A stretch of DNA of 64,000 nucleotides from the NCBI GenBank assembly GCA_963778845.1, contig CAVZVW010000001.1, forward strand, positions 813,617 through 877,616, written 5' to 3'. The notes below the pieces were generated by a model, which worked only from the letters and a program-made list of their open reading frames with translations, made no database searches and was not told the origin of the DNA. Each line of letters begins with the position of its first letter. Within the stretch, counting starts at the first letter, position 1. The translations under genes were made by a program, and so were the position numbers. The DNA comes from CAVZVW01 sp963778845 (GTDB taxonomy: Bacteria; Actinomycetota; Actinomycetes; Actinomycetales; Kineosporiaceae). Shown piece by piece: positions 1 to 8,578 of the stretch.

Positions 1-451
1 AGGCCCCGTTGTAGGTCGCGGTCACCGACTGGGCGTTCACCACAGGGGCGACCGACTTGACGTCCGGTGCGAGCGTCGCGTCGGTGAGGGCGTAGGCGTC
101 GTCCATCGTGAGCACGGCCGACCGGGTGCGCGTGCCGCTGTCGACCGCGGCCTGCCCGCCGGGCACGGCGCCGTCCGGGGGACCGACGACCACCGCACGA
201 CCACCGCCGCCAGCCCCGCCGAAGAACCCGCCGCGCCCACCTGTGCCGCCCTGGGAGGGGCGAACGGTCAGGGTGTTGCTGCCGAGCTTGCTGATCGACT
301 TCTGGACGGCCACGCTCGAGCCCGTCCCGACCGCGACGAGGATGATCACGGCGGCGACCCCGATGAGGATGCCGAGCGTCGTCAGCGCCGAGCGCATCTT
401 GTTCGCGGTGACGCCCCGACCGGCGAAGCGCGCGCTCTCCCGCAGGTTCAC
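1..451 (-). CDS. MacB-like ABC transporter permease, N-terminal part (runs off the left edge)
   Basis: Only the first 150 codons are present; the gene continues beyond base 1. The start is a GTG at 451 whose bases overlap the stop of the upstream ATPase gene (GTGA), which implies translational coupling. The protein begins VNLRESARFAGRGVTANKMR, then has one hydrophobic segment (LGILIGVAAVIILVAVG, about residues 25-45), then the start of a Gly-rich extracytoplasmic region. That layout is typical of the MacB_PCD domain in MacB/FtsX-type permeases. With the ATPase and adaptor upstream it should form a MacAB-like three-gene exporter at the cell membrane. Substrate is unknown; peptides, macrolides or lipids are possible for this family. 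Family call is confident, substrate is not. Confidence 0.85.
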   Translation of the reverse strand, partial: MNLRESARFAGRGVTANKMRSALTTLGILIGVAAVIILVAVGTGSSVAVQKSISKLGSNTLTVRPSQGGTGGRGGFFGGAGGGGRAVVVGPPDGAVPGGQAAVDSGTRTRSAVLTMDDAYALTDATLAPDVKSVAPVVNAQSVTATYNGA

Positions 452-1263
452 GACGAGGCCTCGACGCCCGCACCACGGGCGGCCGCGCTCAGGGCCGGGG
501 GCGGTGCGGAGACGGCCACCCGGCGCTCGTCGGCGTGGATGTGACCGTCGCGCATGCGCACGATCCGCTTGGCGTGGTCGGCCACCTCCGGCTCGTGGGT
601 GATGACCACCACCGTGCGTCCGGACGCGTTGAGCTCGTCGAACAGCCCCAGGATCTCCACCGTGCTGTGGCTGTCCAGCGCCCCGGTGGGCTCGTCCGCG
701 AGCAGCAGCACCGGCTCGGTCACCATGGCGCGCGCGATGGCCACCCGCTGCTGCTGCCCGCCCGACAGCTGCGAGGGCAGGTGGCCGAGCCGGTCGTCCA
801 GGCCCACCTTCTGCAGAGCGGCCGTCGCGAGGGCGCGGCGGCGGACCTGACGGATGCCCGCGTAGGCCAGCGGTAGCTCGACGTTGGCCAACGCGGTCGT
901 TCGCGGGATGAGGTTGAACGACTGGAAGACGAAGCCGATCTTGCGGTTGCGGATGATGGACTGCTGGCGCTCGTCGAGGCGGCGCGTGTCCACGCCGTCG
1001 AGCAGGTAGCGGCCCGAGGTCGGCGAGTCCAGGCAGCCGATGATGTTCATCAGCGTCGACTTCCCCGAGCCCGACGCACCCATGATCGCCAGGTAGTCGC
1101 CGCGCTCCACGATGAGGTCGACCGCGGCGACGGCATGGACGGCCGTGTCCGCGCTGCCGTAGACCTTGCTGACGGCGCGCAGGTCGATGACGGGACGCCG
1201 TCCTGCCGGGCCGGGGCTGCCCTGCGGGGCGTCGGGCAGGTCGAGGGTCGCCGGAGTGGTCAC
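448..1263 (-). CDS. MacB/LolD-type ABC transporter ATP-binding protein
   Basis: A 271-residue cytoplasmic ATPase that powers the neighbouring permease. It shows Walker A GASGSGKST (about residue 60), the ABC signature LSGGQQQRVAIARA, Walker B LLLADEPTGALD and the H-loop in VVITHEPE. The ALDSHS sequence after Walker B is characteristic of the MacB/LolD subgroup rather than importers. GTG start at 1263 overlaps the TGA of the adaptor gene, and its own stop overlaps the permease start, so adaptor, ATPase and permease form a tightly coupled operon. A 20-residue tail rich in Ala and Pro follows the core fold and is not conserved in the family. Confidence 0.93.
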   Translation of the reverse strand: MTTPATLDLPDAPQGSPGPAGRRPVIDLRAVSKVYGSADTAVHAVAAVDLIVERGDYLAIMGASGSGKSTLMNIIGCLDSPTSGRYLLDGVDTRRLDERQQSIIRNRKIGFVFQSFNLIPRTTALANVELPLAYAGIRQVRRRALATAALQKVGLDDRLGHLPSQLSGGQQQRVAIARAMVTEPVLLLADEPTGALDSHSTVEILGLFDELNASGRTVVVITHEPEVADHAKRIVRMRDGHIHADERRVAVSAPPPALSAAARGAGVEASS

Positions 1264-2708
1264 CCGCCACCGCCGATCCCGAAGCCGCGCCCCAGACGCG
1301 GGAAGCCGTTGGTCCCGGACGTGCCGGCCGTCGTCTGCGGGATGACGACCTTGTCGCCCTCGGCCACGCCCGACACGATCTCGGTGCTCCCGTTGCCCGT
1401 GATCCCCACCTCGACGGGGACCACCGTCTGCACGGTGCCCTTCAGCAGCCGCACGGTGTGCAGCCGGCCGACACTCGACACCGCGCTGGACGGCAGCGTG
1501 AGAACGTCGCTCTTGCTGGCCGTCGTGATCGTGATGCTCGCGGTCGCGCCCAGCCGCACACCGTCAGGGATCTCCGCCAGCGTCACCGTGACCGGGTACT
1601 GCACCACGTTGTTGCTCGTGATGCTCTGCAGCGCGACCTCGGTGACCGACCCGGCCGCCGTCGTGTTCGTCGCCGAGAACGTGACCCGAGCCTGCTGACC
1701 GACCGCCACCGTCGCGACGTCCGCCTCGGCGATGTTCGCCGTGACCTGCAGGGTGGACAGGTCGGCGAGCACGACGAACCCGGTCACGGTGGACGACGAG
1801 CTGCTGGTTGCGGACCCAGACCCGGACCCGCTGCCGGAGGAGGAGCTGCTCGACCCGCCCCCGGACACCTGCTCGCCGACCGCACCCGACACCGAGACAA
1901 CGGTGCCGTCCTGCGGCGCACGCAACGTCGTGTCGGCCACGGCCTGGTCGGCCTGGTCGACCTGCGCGTTGGCCGCCTGCACCTGCGCGCGAGCCTGGGC
2001 GACCTGGGCCGACGTGGCCCCTGCCGCGTTCGTCTGGGCCTGCACCTTCTGCTGGGCCAGCTGGTTGCGCGCCTGGGCGAGCTGCTGGCTCGCGGACGTG
2101 ACCGACTGGCTGTTCTTCAGCGCGGTCTGCGCCTGCTGGTTGAGCGCCGCCGCCAGCTGTGCGGCCGTCCCCGTTCCAGCGGCGAGGGCGGCCTTCGCGG
2201 CGGCCACGTTCGCCGCCTGCGCGACGTCGTCCAACGCCTTCTGCTTCTTGGCCTGGGTCAGCGCGCTCTGCGCCGACGACACGCTCAGCTGCGCCGCCTG
2301 GATCGCGAGCTGGTCCTTCTGGCGGGCGGTGCTCGTCTGCCCCGCCACGACCTGGTTGTAGGAGGCCTGCGCCGACGCGAGCTGGGCGTTGGCCGAGCTC
2401 AGCGACTGCTTGGCGGAGGTGTCGTCGATGCGGGCCATGGCCTGGCCCTGCGTCACCTCCTGGCCGCTCTTGACCAGCACCTGCGTCAGCCGGCCGCCCG
2501 TGGTGAAGTTCACCCCCACCTCGGCGCTGCTCGAGGCGTTGCCCGAGCCGCTCACCGACGCCGTCACGGTGCCTCGAGCGACGGTCGCCGTACGAAGGGA
2601 GGACGACGTCGCGGCAGCGGGGTCGCCGATCGCCAGGTACGCCCCGACGCCGGCCCCGACGAGAACAAGTGCAAGACCCGCGTTGAGCCACGCGGTCGGC
2701 AGTCTCAT
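1260..2708 (-). CDS. HlyD/MacA-family membrane fusion (adaptor) protein
   Basis: First gene of the export operon. Residues about 5-30 form a signal anchor (LNAGLALVLVGAGVGAYLAI). A biotinyl-lipoyl-like half domain follows (VGVNFTTGGRLTQVLVKSGQ), then a long Ala/Gln-rich coiled-coil hairpin of about 150 residues. The second lipoyl half (DTTLRAPQDGTVVSVSG) contains an inserted Ser/Gly run of about 25 residues, and beta-barrel domains end the protein. This is the MacA-like topology seen in Gram-positive bacteria, where the adaptor works without an outer membrane channel. I prefer the ATG at 2708, which has a GGGAG about ten bases upstream, over an in-frame GTG at 2717. The stop overlaps the ATPase start. 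Confidence 0.9.
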   Translation of the reverse strand: MRLPTAWLNAGLALVLVGAGVGAYLAIGDPAAATSSSLRTATVARGTVTASVSGSGNASSSAEVGVNFTTGGRLTQVLVKSGQEVTQGQAMARIDDTSAKQSLSSANAQLASAQASYNQVVAGQTSTARQKDQLAIQAAQLSVSSAQSALTQAKKQKALDDVAQAANVAAAKAALAAGTGTAAQLAAALNQQAQTALKNSQSVTSASQQLAQARNQLAQQKVQAQTNAAGATSAQVAQARAQVQAANAQVDQADQAVADTTLRAPQDGTVVSVSGAVGEQVSGGGSSSSSSGSGSGSGSATSSSSSTVTGFVVLADLSTLQVTANIAEADVATVAVGQQARVTFSATNTTAAGSVTEVALQSITSNNVVQYPVTVTLAEIPDGVRLGATASITITTASKSDVLTLPSSAVSSVGRLHTVRLLKGTVQTVVPVEVGITGNGSTEIVSGVAEGDKVVIPQTTAGTSGTNGFPRLGRGFGIGGGG

Positions 2709-2854
2709 ACGGCACACGCTCCCGCGCGCGGTTGAGAGATTGCTGGGAACACGCCGAGTGCCGCCGATGCCCTTTCCCCCATGCTCGGGCGACCTTCACC
2801 GAACCCGCCCATGCGGGTGCACCACATCGCGCCGGTCGGACGTACTCTCGATGT

Positions 2855-4030
2855 ATGAGGTCGCTCGTGCGCTGGACCGTCCCGGTGGGTGTCGCGGCCG
2901 CGGTGGCGACGGGAGCGGCGGTCTCCACAGCGGTCGCCGGCAGCGCGCCGTCCCTGCCGCAGCGCACGCCGGCCCAGGTGCTGGCGCTGGTCGCCGGTTC
3001 GCACGTCACCGCGTTCTCGGGCACGGTCACGACCGAGGCCGACCTCGGGCTCCCGCAGCTGCCGTCGCTCGGTCGCGGACAGGGCGGCGCGAGCTCACCG
3101 CAGGCTCTGCTCACCAGGTTCCTCACGGGCGCGAACACCATCCGCGTGTGGGTGGACGGACCGCAGCGCCAGCGCCTGCAGCTGGTTGACCCCTTCGCCG
3201 AGGTGGACGTGGTGCACAACGCCCGTGACGCCTGGCTCTACTCCTCGGCCGACAACACGGCCACCCACGTCAGCCTTGCGAGCGTGGCCGGTGCCGCGAC
3301 CCCGCGCGGCCCGGCGGGCCTCACCGCCTCACCGGGGGCCGGTCCGGCGGACATGACCCCCCAGGTGCTGGCGCAGCGCCTGCTCGACGCCGTCGACCCG
3401 ACCACGTCGGTGACGCTGGACGCCCCAGCCTCCGTCGCCGGGCGGGACACCTACGCCCTCGTTGTCACCCCGCGCACCTCCGCCACCCTCGTCGACCACG
3501 CCGTGATCTTCGTGGACGCCGCGAACGGCCTCCCGCTGCGGGTGCAGGTGTTCGCGCGGGGCCAGGCCAGGGCCGCGATCGCGTCGGGCTTCTCCTCGGT
3601 CGACTACTCGGTGCCGGATGCGGCCAGGTTCGCGTTCAGCCCGCCGAAGGGGGCCACCGTCATGCCGCTCACCCCACCGGGCCCCGGAGCGATGTCTACG
3701 CCGAAGCCAGGCCCGGCCGCGCCGTCCCTCGCCCCGCAGGCCGGCAGCCGGCCGCACCCCACCGTCGTCGGGACGGGCTGGGCCACCATCGTCGAGCTGC
3801 CCGCGGCAACGCTGGTGCCGACCTTGGGCCTGACCGCCCCGCCTGCCGCGGCACCGAGCGGCCGGGTCAGAGGAGCGGCATCGCCGGACCAGCTGCTCGA
3901 CCAGCTGACGCAACCCGTCGCCGGCGGTCGCGGCCTTCGCACCGCGCTGCTGAGCGTGCTGATCACCGCCGACGGTCGCGTGCTCGCGGGCAGCGTGCCG
4001 ATGGCGGCGCTCGTCGACGCCGCCCGGTGA
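2855..4030 (+). CDS. Secreted LolA-like (DUF2092-type) protein
   Basis: A 391-residue exported protein with an N-terminal hydrophobic signal (VPVGVAAAVATGAAVSTAVA). It resembles actinobacterial proteins with the outer-membrane lipoprotein-sorting (LolA/LolB) beta fold: an initial segment about use of a threshold or carrier region (TPAQVLALVAGSHVTAFSG), a central part with VWVDGPQRQRLQLVDP, and a C-terminal Pro-rich extension. Actinomycetes lack the Lol pathway, so the role is probably binding a lipid or lipoprotein outside the membrane. It is transcribed divergently from the MacA-like operon and is followed after 25 bases by an ABC ATPase, suggesting a functional link to one of the two exporters. 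Start at 2855 was chosen because upstream codons read as non-coding. Confidence 0.75.
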   Translation: MRSLVRWTVPVGVAAAVATGAAVSTAVAGSAPSLPQRTPAQVLALVAGSHVTAFSGTVTTEADLGLPQLPSLGRGQGGASSPQALLTRFLTGANTIRVWVDGPQRQRLQLVDPFAEVDVVHNARDAWLYSSADNTATHVSLASVAGAATPRGPAGLTASPGAGPADMTPQVLAQRLLDAVDPTTSVTLDAPASVAGRDTYALVVTPRTSATLVDHAVIFVDAANGLPLRVQVFARGQARAAIASGFSSVDYSVPDAARFAFSPPKGATVMPLTPPGPGAMSTPKPGPAAPSLAPQAGSRPHPTVVGTGWATIVELPAATLVPTLGLTAPPAAAPSGRVRGAASPDQLLDQLTQPVAGGRGLRTALLSVLITADGRVLAGSVPMAALVDAAR

Positions 4031-4055
4031 CCGCTGCCCCCTGGGCAGGTCGGGC

Positions 4056-5000
4056 GTGAGCGACCTCGCCATCGCCACGTTCGAGCTGACCAAGCGCTTC
4101 GGCCGCCAGGTCGCCGTCGACACCGTGGACCTGGAGGTCCCCCTCGGCGCGGTCTACGGCTTCCTCGGTCCCAACGGCTCGGGCAAGACCACGACCATCC
4201 GGGTTCTCCTCGGGCTTGCCGCCGCGACCGCCGGGCGGGTCGAGGTGCTGGGCCGGCCGATGCCGCGCGATGTTCGCAGCGTGCTGCCACGTGTCGGCGC
4301 CCTCGTGGAGGGGCCGGCGTTCTACCCGTTCCTGTCCGGGCCGGCGAACCTCGCTCGGCTCGACGCCGCCGACCGTGACGCGCCGGCGGCGACGCGCAGG
4401 CAGCGGGTCGCCGAGGCGTTGGACCGGGTCGGGCTGACCGCGGCGGGCTCCAAGCGGGTACGGGCCTACTCCTTGGGCATGAAGCAGCGGCTCGGCATCG
4501 CCGCTGCCCTGCTCGGACGACGTGACCTGCTGGTGCTCGACGAGCCGACCAACGGCCTGGACCCCCAGGGCACGCGCGAGGTCCGCTCACTCGTGCGGTC
4601 GCTGGCCGCGGACGGCGCCACGGTGTTCGTCTCCTCGCACCTGCTGGCCGAGGTCGAGCAGATCTGCACGCACGTCGGGGTGATGTCCGCCGGGAGGCTG
4701 GTGGCCCAAGGGACGCTCGACGCCCTCGGCGCGGTGGGTGGCAGGCGGGTGCACGTGCAGACCCCGGACGCCGTGCAGGCCGCCGCCGTGCTGGGCCGCC
4801 TGCACCTGGGGCACCCGAGCGTCGAGGGCACGGACGTGCGCGCGGGGTTGCCGGTGGACGGCGACGGGCCCGCGCCCGAGCAGGTCGTGGCGGCGCTCGT
4901 GGCCGCCGGGGTCAGGGTTCGCGGCTTCGCGGTGGAGCAGCAGAGCCTCGAGGACCGCTTCGTGGCGCTCACCGGGGAGGGGTTCGAGGTTGTCCGCTGA
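4056..5000 (+). CDS. ABC transporter ATP-binding protein (CcmA/DrrA-like)
   Basis: A 314-residue ATPase of the ABC-2 class. Walker A is GPNGSGKTT, the signature is YSLGMKQRLGIAAAL, Walker B is LLVLDEPTNGLDP, and the switch histidine sits in SSHLLAEVEQ. A C-terminal domain of about 90 residues (ending LEDRFVALTGEG) is typical of DrrA/BcrA-type proteins. GTG start at 4056; the preceding LolA-like gene ends 25 bases upstream. Its last codons overlap the presumed TTG start of the permease gene, so the pair is translated together. Likely exports a lipid, peptide or drug-like molecule. Confidence 0.92.
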   Translation: MSDLAIATFELTKRFGRQVAVDTVDLEVPLGAVYGFLGPNGSGKTTTIRVLLGLAAATAGRVEVLGRPMPRDVRSVLPRVGALVEGPAFYPFLSGPANLARLDAADRDAPAATRRQRVAEALDRVGLTAAGSKRVRAYSLGMKQRLGIAAALLGRRDLLVLDEPTNGLDPQGTREVRSLVRSLAADGATVFVSSHLLAEVEQICTHVGVMSAGRLVAQGTLDALGAVGGRRVHVQTPDAVQAAAVLGRLHLGHPSVEGTDVRAGLPVDGDGPAPEQVVAALVAAGVRVRGFAVEQQSLEDRFVALTGEGFEVVR

Positions 5001-5823
5001 CACCGCCCGCGTGGGTGCGTCGCTGTTCGCCTCCGAGGTGCTGACGCTGCTGCGCCGATGGCGCACGCTGGCGATCCTGGCCGTCCTGGCGGGGGTTCCT
5101 GCTCTGATCGCCGTGGCCGTGCGGCTGTCCGAGCCACCACGGCCAGGCGAGGGCCCGCCGTTCCTCGACCGCGTGACGCAGAACGGCACGTTCGTCGGCG
5201 TCACCGCGCTGGTCGTGTGCATGCCGCTGTTCCTGCCGATGGCGATCGGGGTGGTGGCCGGTGACGCCGTCGCGGGCGAGGCCAACCTCGGCACGCTGCG
5301 CTACCTGCTGCTGGCCCCCGTCGGGCGCACCCGGCTGCTGATCGTGAAGTACGCCGGCGTCACCGTGTTCTGCGTGCTCGCGACGTTGACCGTCGCCGTG
5401 TCCGGTGCCGTGGTCGGTGCGTTGCTGTTCCCCGTAGGGCCGGTCACGCTGCTGTCCGGCGACACGATCGGCGTGGGCGACGGCATGGTGCGGGCCCTCC
5501 TCGTGGCCGGGTACGTGACGGTGTCGCTGCTCGGGCTGTCCGCGGTCGGCCTGTTCATCTCCACGCTCACCGAGGTGCCCATCGGCGCGATGGCCGCGAC
5601 CGTCACTCTGGCCGTGGCCTCGGAGATCCTCGACGCCATCCCCCAGCTCGGGTGGCTGCACCCGTGGTTGTTCAGCCACCGCTGGCTGGAGTTCGGCGAC
5701 CTGCTGCGCCAGCCGATCCTGTGGGACTCCCTAGCGCGCAACGCCCTGCTCCAGGCGGGCTACATGGTCGTCTTCGGCGCGCTGGCGTGGGCGCGGCTGA
5801 CCACGCGCGACGTGCTGTCCTGA
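4990..5823 (+). CDS. ABC-2 type transporter permease
   Basis: Integral membrane partner of the ATPase just upstream. It has about six hydrophobic segments, beginning with LAILAVLAGVPALIAVAV and ending with ALLQAGYMVVFGALAWARL, and a short acidic loop after the first helix. This matches the ABC-2 permease fold (277 residues from the TTG). I chose TTG at 4990 because GGGGAGG lies nine bases upstream and the start overlaps the ATPase stop; GTG at 5011 is an alternative that would remove seven residues. Substrate unknown. Confidence 0.85.
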   Translation: MSADTARVGASLFASEVLTLLRRWRTLAILAVLAGVPALIAVAVRLSEPPRPGEGPPFLDRVTQNGTFVGVTALVVCMPLFLPMAIGVVAGDAVAGEANLGTLRYLLLAPVGRTRLLIVKYAGVTVFCVLATLTVAVSGAVVGALLFPVGPVTLLSGDTIGVGDGMVRALLVAGYVTVSLLGLSAVGLFISTLTEVPIGAMAATVTLAVASEILDAIPQLGWLHPWLFSHRWLEFGDLLRQPILWDSLARNALLQAGYMVVFGALAWARLTTRDVLS

Positions 5824-5893
<70 letters not shown>

Positions 5894-5896
5894 GGG

Positions 5897-7702
5897 CTAC
5901 TCGGGAAGGGCCTGGATCGCCAGGAGGGCGACGTCGTCCCGCTCACCGCTGAAGAGCTCGAGGCTGGAGACGACGGCGTCCACGGCGTCCTGCGGGCCCG
6001 GGCCGGCGGAGGCAAGGACGGCCCTGAGCCGCTCCTCGCCGAACTCCTCCCGCCCATGGCGCGCCTCGGTCACCCCGTCCGTGAACACCAGCAGGAGGTC
6101 GCCGGGTGCCAGCTCGACGCTCGCCTCCTGCACGTCGACCTCGGCCAGCAGGCCCAGCGCCGTCCCGGGCAGGCCGACCGCCTCGACGCCTCCGCCCATC
6201 CGGCGCAGCAGGGGCTGAGGGTGACCGCCGAGGGCGATAGTCACCGTGAGGCCGCCGCCGTCGGGGACCAGCACCTGGCCGTAGGCGACCGTGCAGAACC
6301 GCTCGTCGTCGTCCCGGCTCATCGAGGACTGGCTCAGCAGGGCCTGGTTCAGCTGTTGCAGCACCTGCGCGGGCCGCCAGCCCTGCGCACTCAGCGTTCG
6401 CACGGTGTAGCGGGCCAGCGCCGTCACGACGGCGGCGTGGACCCCCTTGCCCGACACGTCGCCGAGCACGAAGGCCCAGCGGCCGTGCGTCGCCGCATGG
6501 ATGTCGTAGAAGTCCCCGCTCAGCTCGCGGTCCGGTGCGGCGGGCACCCACCGTGCGGCGAGGACGGCGCCGTCCAGCGTCGGCAGCACAAGGGGGCGCA
6601 GGCTCTGCTGCAACGTCTCGGCCAGGCGCGTCTGCTCCTCCAGCAGGACGCGCAGCCGCCTCTCGGTGCGCTTGCGCTCGGACACGTCGGTGAGCACCAC
6701 CACGCTCGCCGTGTGGTGGCCGCGGGGGTCGACGACCGAGGTGACGGCCAGTGCCAGGTCTGTCGGATCGCCCGAGGGGCCGGCCACCGTGACCTCGGCG
6801 CGCGTCGTCCCCCCCGGATGGTGTGCGTGCAGGGCCTCAGCCACCGCCGGCAGCAGGTCGTGCAGGCCGACCCCGAGCACGTCGGGCAGCCGCGCCGCGA
6901 GCAGGCGCTCGGCGGAGTGGTTGGCGTCGACGACGCGGCCGTATGCGTCGACCACGACGACGGCGTCGGCCATCCGCTCGACGACCACGTCGCGCGCAAC
7001 CGGCACGAGGTTGACCAGGCGGACCCGGAGGAAGCCCCAGACCAGCACCACCGCGGTCACCGAGAAGAGGAACGGCGTGGGGTCGATCAGCCCGATCACA
7101 CCCACGTCGAGGTTGTAGACGAGGTTTCCGACGAACGGCAGCAGCGCGGCGGCGATCATCGTGACCGCCGGGCGCCGGTAGGGCCGACCCAGCCGGACCA
7201 GCCGGACGGACAGGACGGCGACCGCGCTCAGCATCAGCACGTACGTGTAGACCGCGTGCGGCCAGAACAGCCCCCCAGGGCGGGAGAGCGGGGACCGGCC
7301 GACGAACGTCAGCTCGCCCGCCGGAGGGTAGTAGTGGATCAGGTGGCCAGTGGCGGGCAGGGCGAGCACCACGAGCACGAGCACGGGCTCGACCAGCAGC
7401 AGCGCGAGGACCCGACGTCGCAGGGGCCGGCTCCCGGTGTAGCGCAGCACGAAAGCCCACAGGGCCGGCACGAGAGCCACGATGCCCACGAACTTCAGCC
7501 CCGCCCAGACGCGGGCGACCTCGACAGTGTGGCTGGCGAGCTCGACGGCGTAGAAGATCGTCCAGGCGCCGACGGCGAGGAGCATGACGACCACGGCTCC
7601 GGCGCCGTCGGTCGGCCGGTGGCGAAGGACGTACACGGCCAGAGCCACGTAGCCCAGCGCCCCAAGACCCAGGACCACGCCGGTGAACACCTGTGCAGAC
7701 AT
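5897..7702 (-). CDS. Sensor phosphatase: 7TM - PAS - SpoIIE/PP2C
   Basis: A 601-residue membrane signalling protein. Residues 1-230 hold seven or so hydrophobic helices resembling the N-terminal 7TM sensor of histidine kinases (FTGVVLGLGALGYVALAVYV; VVLVWGFLRVRLVNLVPVA). A PAS domain follows (about 235-345, with VVVDAYGRVVDANHSAERLL), then a short coiled linker (ERKRTERRLRVLLEEQTRLA). The C-terminal 210 residues are an RsbU/SpoIIE phosphatase with the metal-binding acidic motifs SGDFYD, LGDVSGKG and FTDGVTEAR. It probably dephosphorylates an anti-sigma-factor antagonist in response to a membrane or redox signal. No kinase domain is present despite the sensor type. It stands alone, convergent with the ABC permease gene. 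Confidence 0.92.
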   Translation of the reverse strand: MSAQVFTGVVLGLGALGYVALAVYVLRHRPTDGAGAVVVMLLAVGAWTIFYAVELASHTVEVARVWAGLKFVGIVALVPALWAFVLRYTGSRPLRRRVLALLLVEPVLVLVVLALPATGHLIHYYPPAGELTFVGRSPLSRPGGLFWPHAVYTYVLMLSAVAVLSVRLVRLGRPYRRPAVTMIAAALLPFVGNLVYNLDVGVIGLIDPTPFLFSVTAVVLVWGFLRVRLVNLVPVARDVVVERMADAVVVVDAYGRVVDANHSAERLLAARLPDVLGVGLHDLLPAVAEALHAHHPGGTTRAEVTVAGPSGDPTDLALAVTSVVDPRGHHTASVVVLTDVSERKRTERRLRVLLEEQTRLAETLQQSLRPLVLPTLDGAVLAARWVPAAPDRELSGDFYDIHAATHGRWAFVLGDVSGKGVHAAVVTALARYTVRTLSAQGWRPAQVLQQLNQALLSQSSMSRDDDERFCTVAYGQVLVPDGGGLTVTIALGGHPQPLLRRMGGGVEAVGLPGTALGLLAEVDVQEASVELAPGDLLLVFTDGVTEARHGREEFGEERLRAVLASAGPGPQDAVDAVVSSLELFSGERDDVALLAIQALPE

Positions 7703-7906
7703 CAGTGGCTGCCGTCGGGTCGGCGCGCTCGGACACGCACGAAACGCTCGACCTCGATCCTCGACATCGCCGCGAGCCTGGCAACAACCCCGGCGTGGGT
7801 CAATGATGCCTGGTCAGCGCACGGCCGCCGGGACCGGCTGCCGCAACCGGCCGGACGGCGCCGGGCCGGGGGTACCTCCGGTAGCGGGTGGCGTGCGCGG
7901 TGGTTC

Positions 7907-8377
7907 TCAGAGCTCCGGGTGGCCGCTGCGGGTTCGCCCGACCTTGAAGCGCCTACCCGTGATCGACGAGACGTTGATCTTGACGAACCGCTCCTTCGGC
8001 GCGGAGTTCCACGGGAACAGCGGCAGGTCCTGGGCGGCGTAGATCTCGCTGAAGCGCTCGAGCATCTCGGCCTCGCCCTTGACGAGCACGCTCCACGCCT
8101 CGCCGTCAGCGGGGTGGTAGCCGTCGGCCTCGAACGCGACCCGACCGTTCAGGATGATCTCGACGAGCTTCGTCCCCTCGGCGGTGCGGAAGACGATGCT
8201 TCGACCGTCGACCGCGAAGTTCAGGGGAAAGATGTCGACGTCGCCCGCAGCCGCGACCGCGAGCCGCCCGACCTCGACCTCGCCGAGCAGGACCCAGCAG
8301 GCCTCCTCGCTGAGCTTCTCCATGAGCGGTGAGACCTCGACCTCGGTCTCCTGCGCGGCGGGGCTCCCCGGTTCCAT
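7907..8377 (-). CDS. Pyridoxamine 5'-phosphate oxidase-like (flavin-binding) protein
   Basis: About 156 residues with the split beta-barrel of the PNPOx-like superfamily. The segment LGEVEVGRLAVAAAGDVDIF followed by PLNFAVDGRSIVFRTAEGTK is the usual N-terminal signature of actinobacterial family members that bind FMN, F420 or haem. The ATG at 8377 is preferred over in-frame codons further upstream, which are Arg-rich and look non-coding. The protein is too short and divergent to be the vitamin B6 enzyme itself, so oxidoreductase or cofactor-binding activity is as far as sequence goes. About 200 bases between this gene and the phosphatase gene hold nothing I recognise. Confidence 0.85.
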   Translation of the reverse strand: MEPGSPAAQETEVEVSPLMEKLSEEACWVLLGEVEVGRLAVAAAGDVDIFPLNFAVDGRSIVFRTAEGTKLVEIILNGRVAFEADGYHPADGEAWSVLVKGEAEMLERFSEIYAAQDLPLFPWNSAPKERFVKINVSSITGRRFKVGRTRSGHPEL

Positions 8378-8578
8378 TGCCGCACTGTGCCATCTGTGCC
8401 GAGGAATGCAAGCGGGTCGTAGGTCCTCGCGGACGGCGTGTCGCGCGCCCACGCGTCGGGCGCCGCCGTTGGAGTTGGGTAGCCGTGCTCATCCAGGCCC
8501 TCGCACGCGGCGTTACGGTGCGAGCACGGCGCCAGGATCGCGCCATCCACACGCGCCGCCCGCACGGCTGGAGGAACC

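Noticed and set aside
6056..8332. A 758-codon open frame opposite the sensor phosphatase
   Set aside because: Composition is that of an antisense frame, and it also spans the intergenic gap; the minus strand has clear domains.
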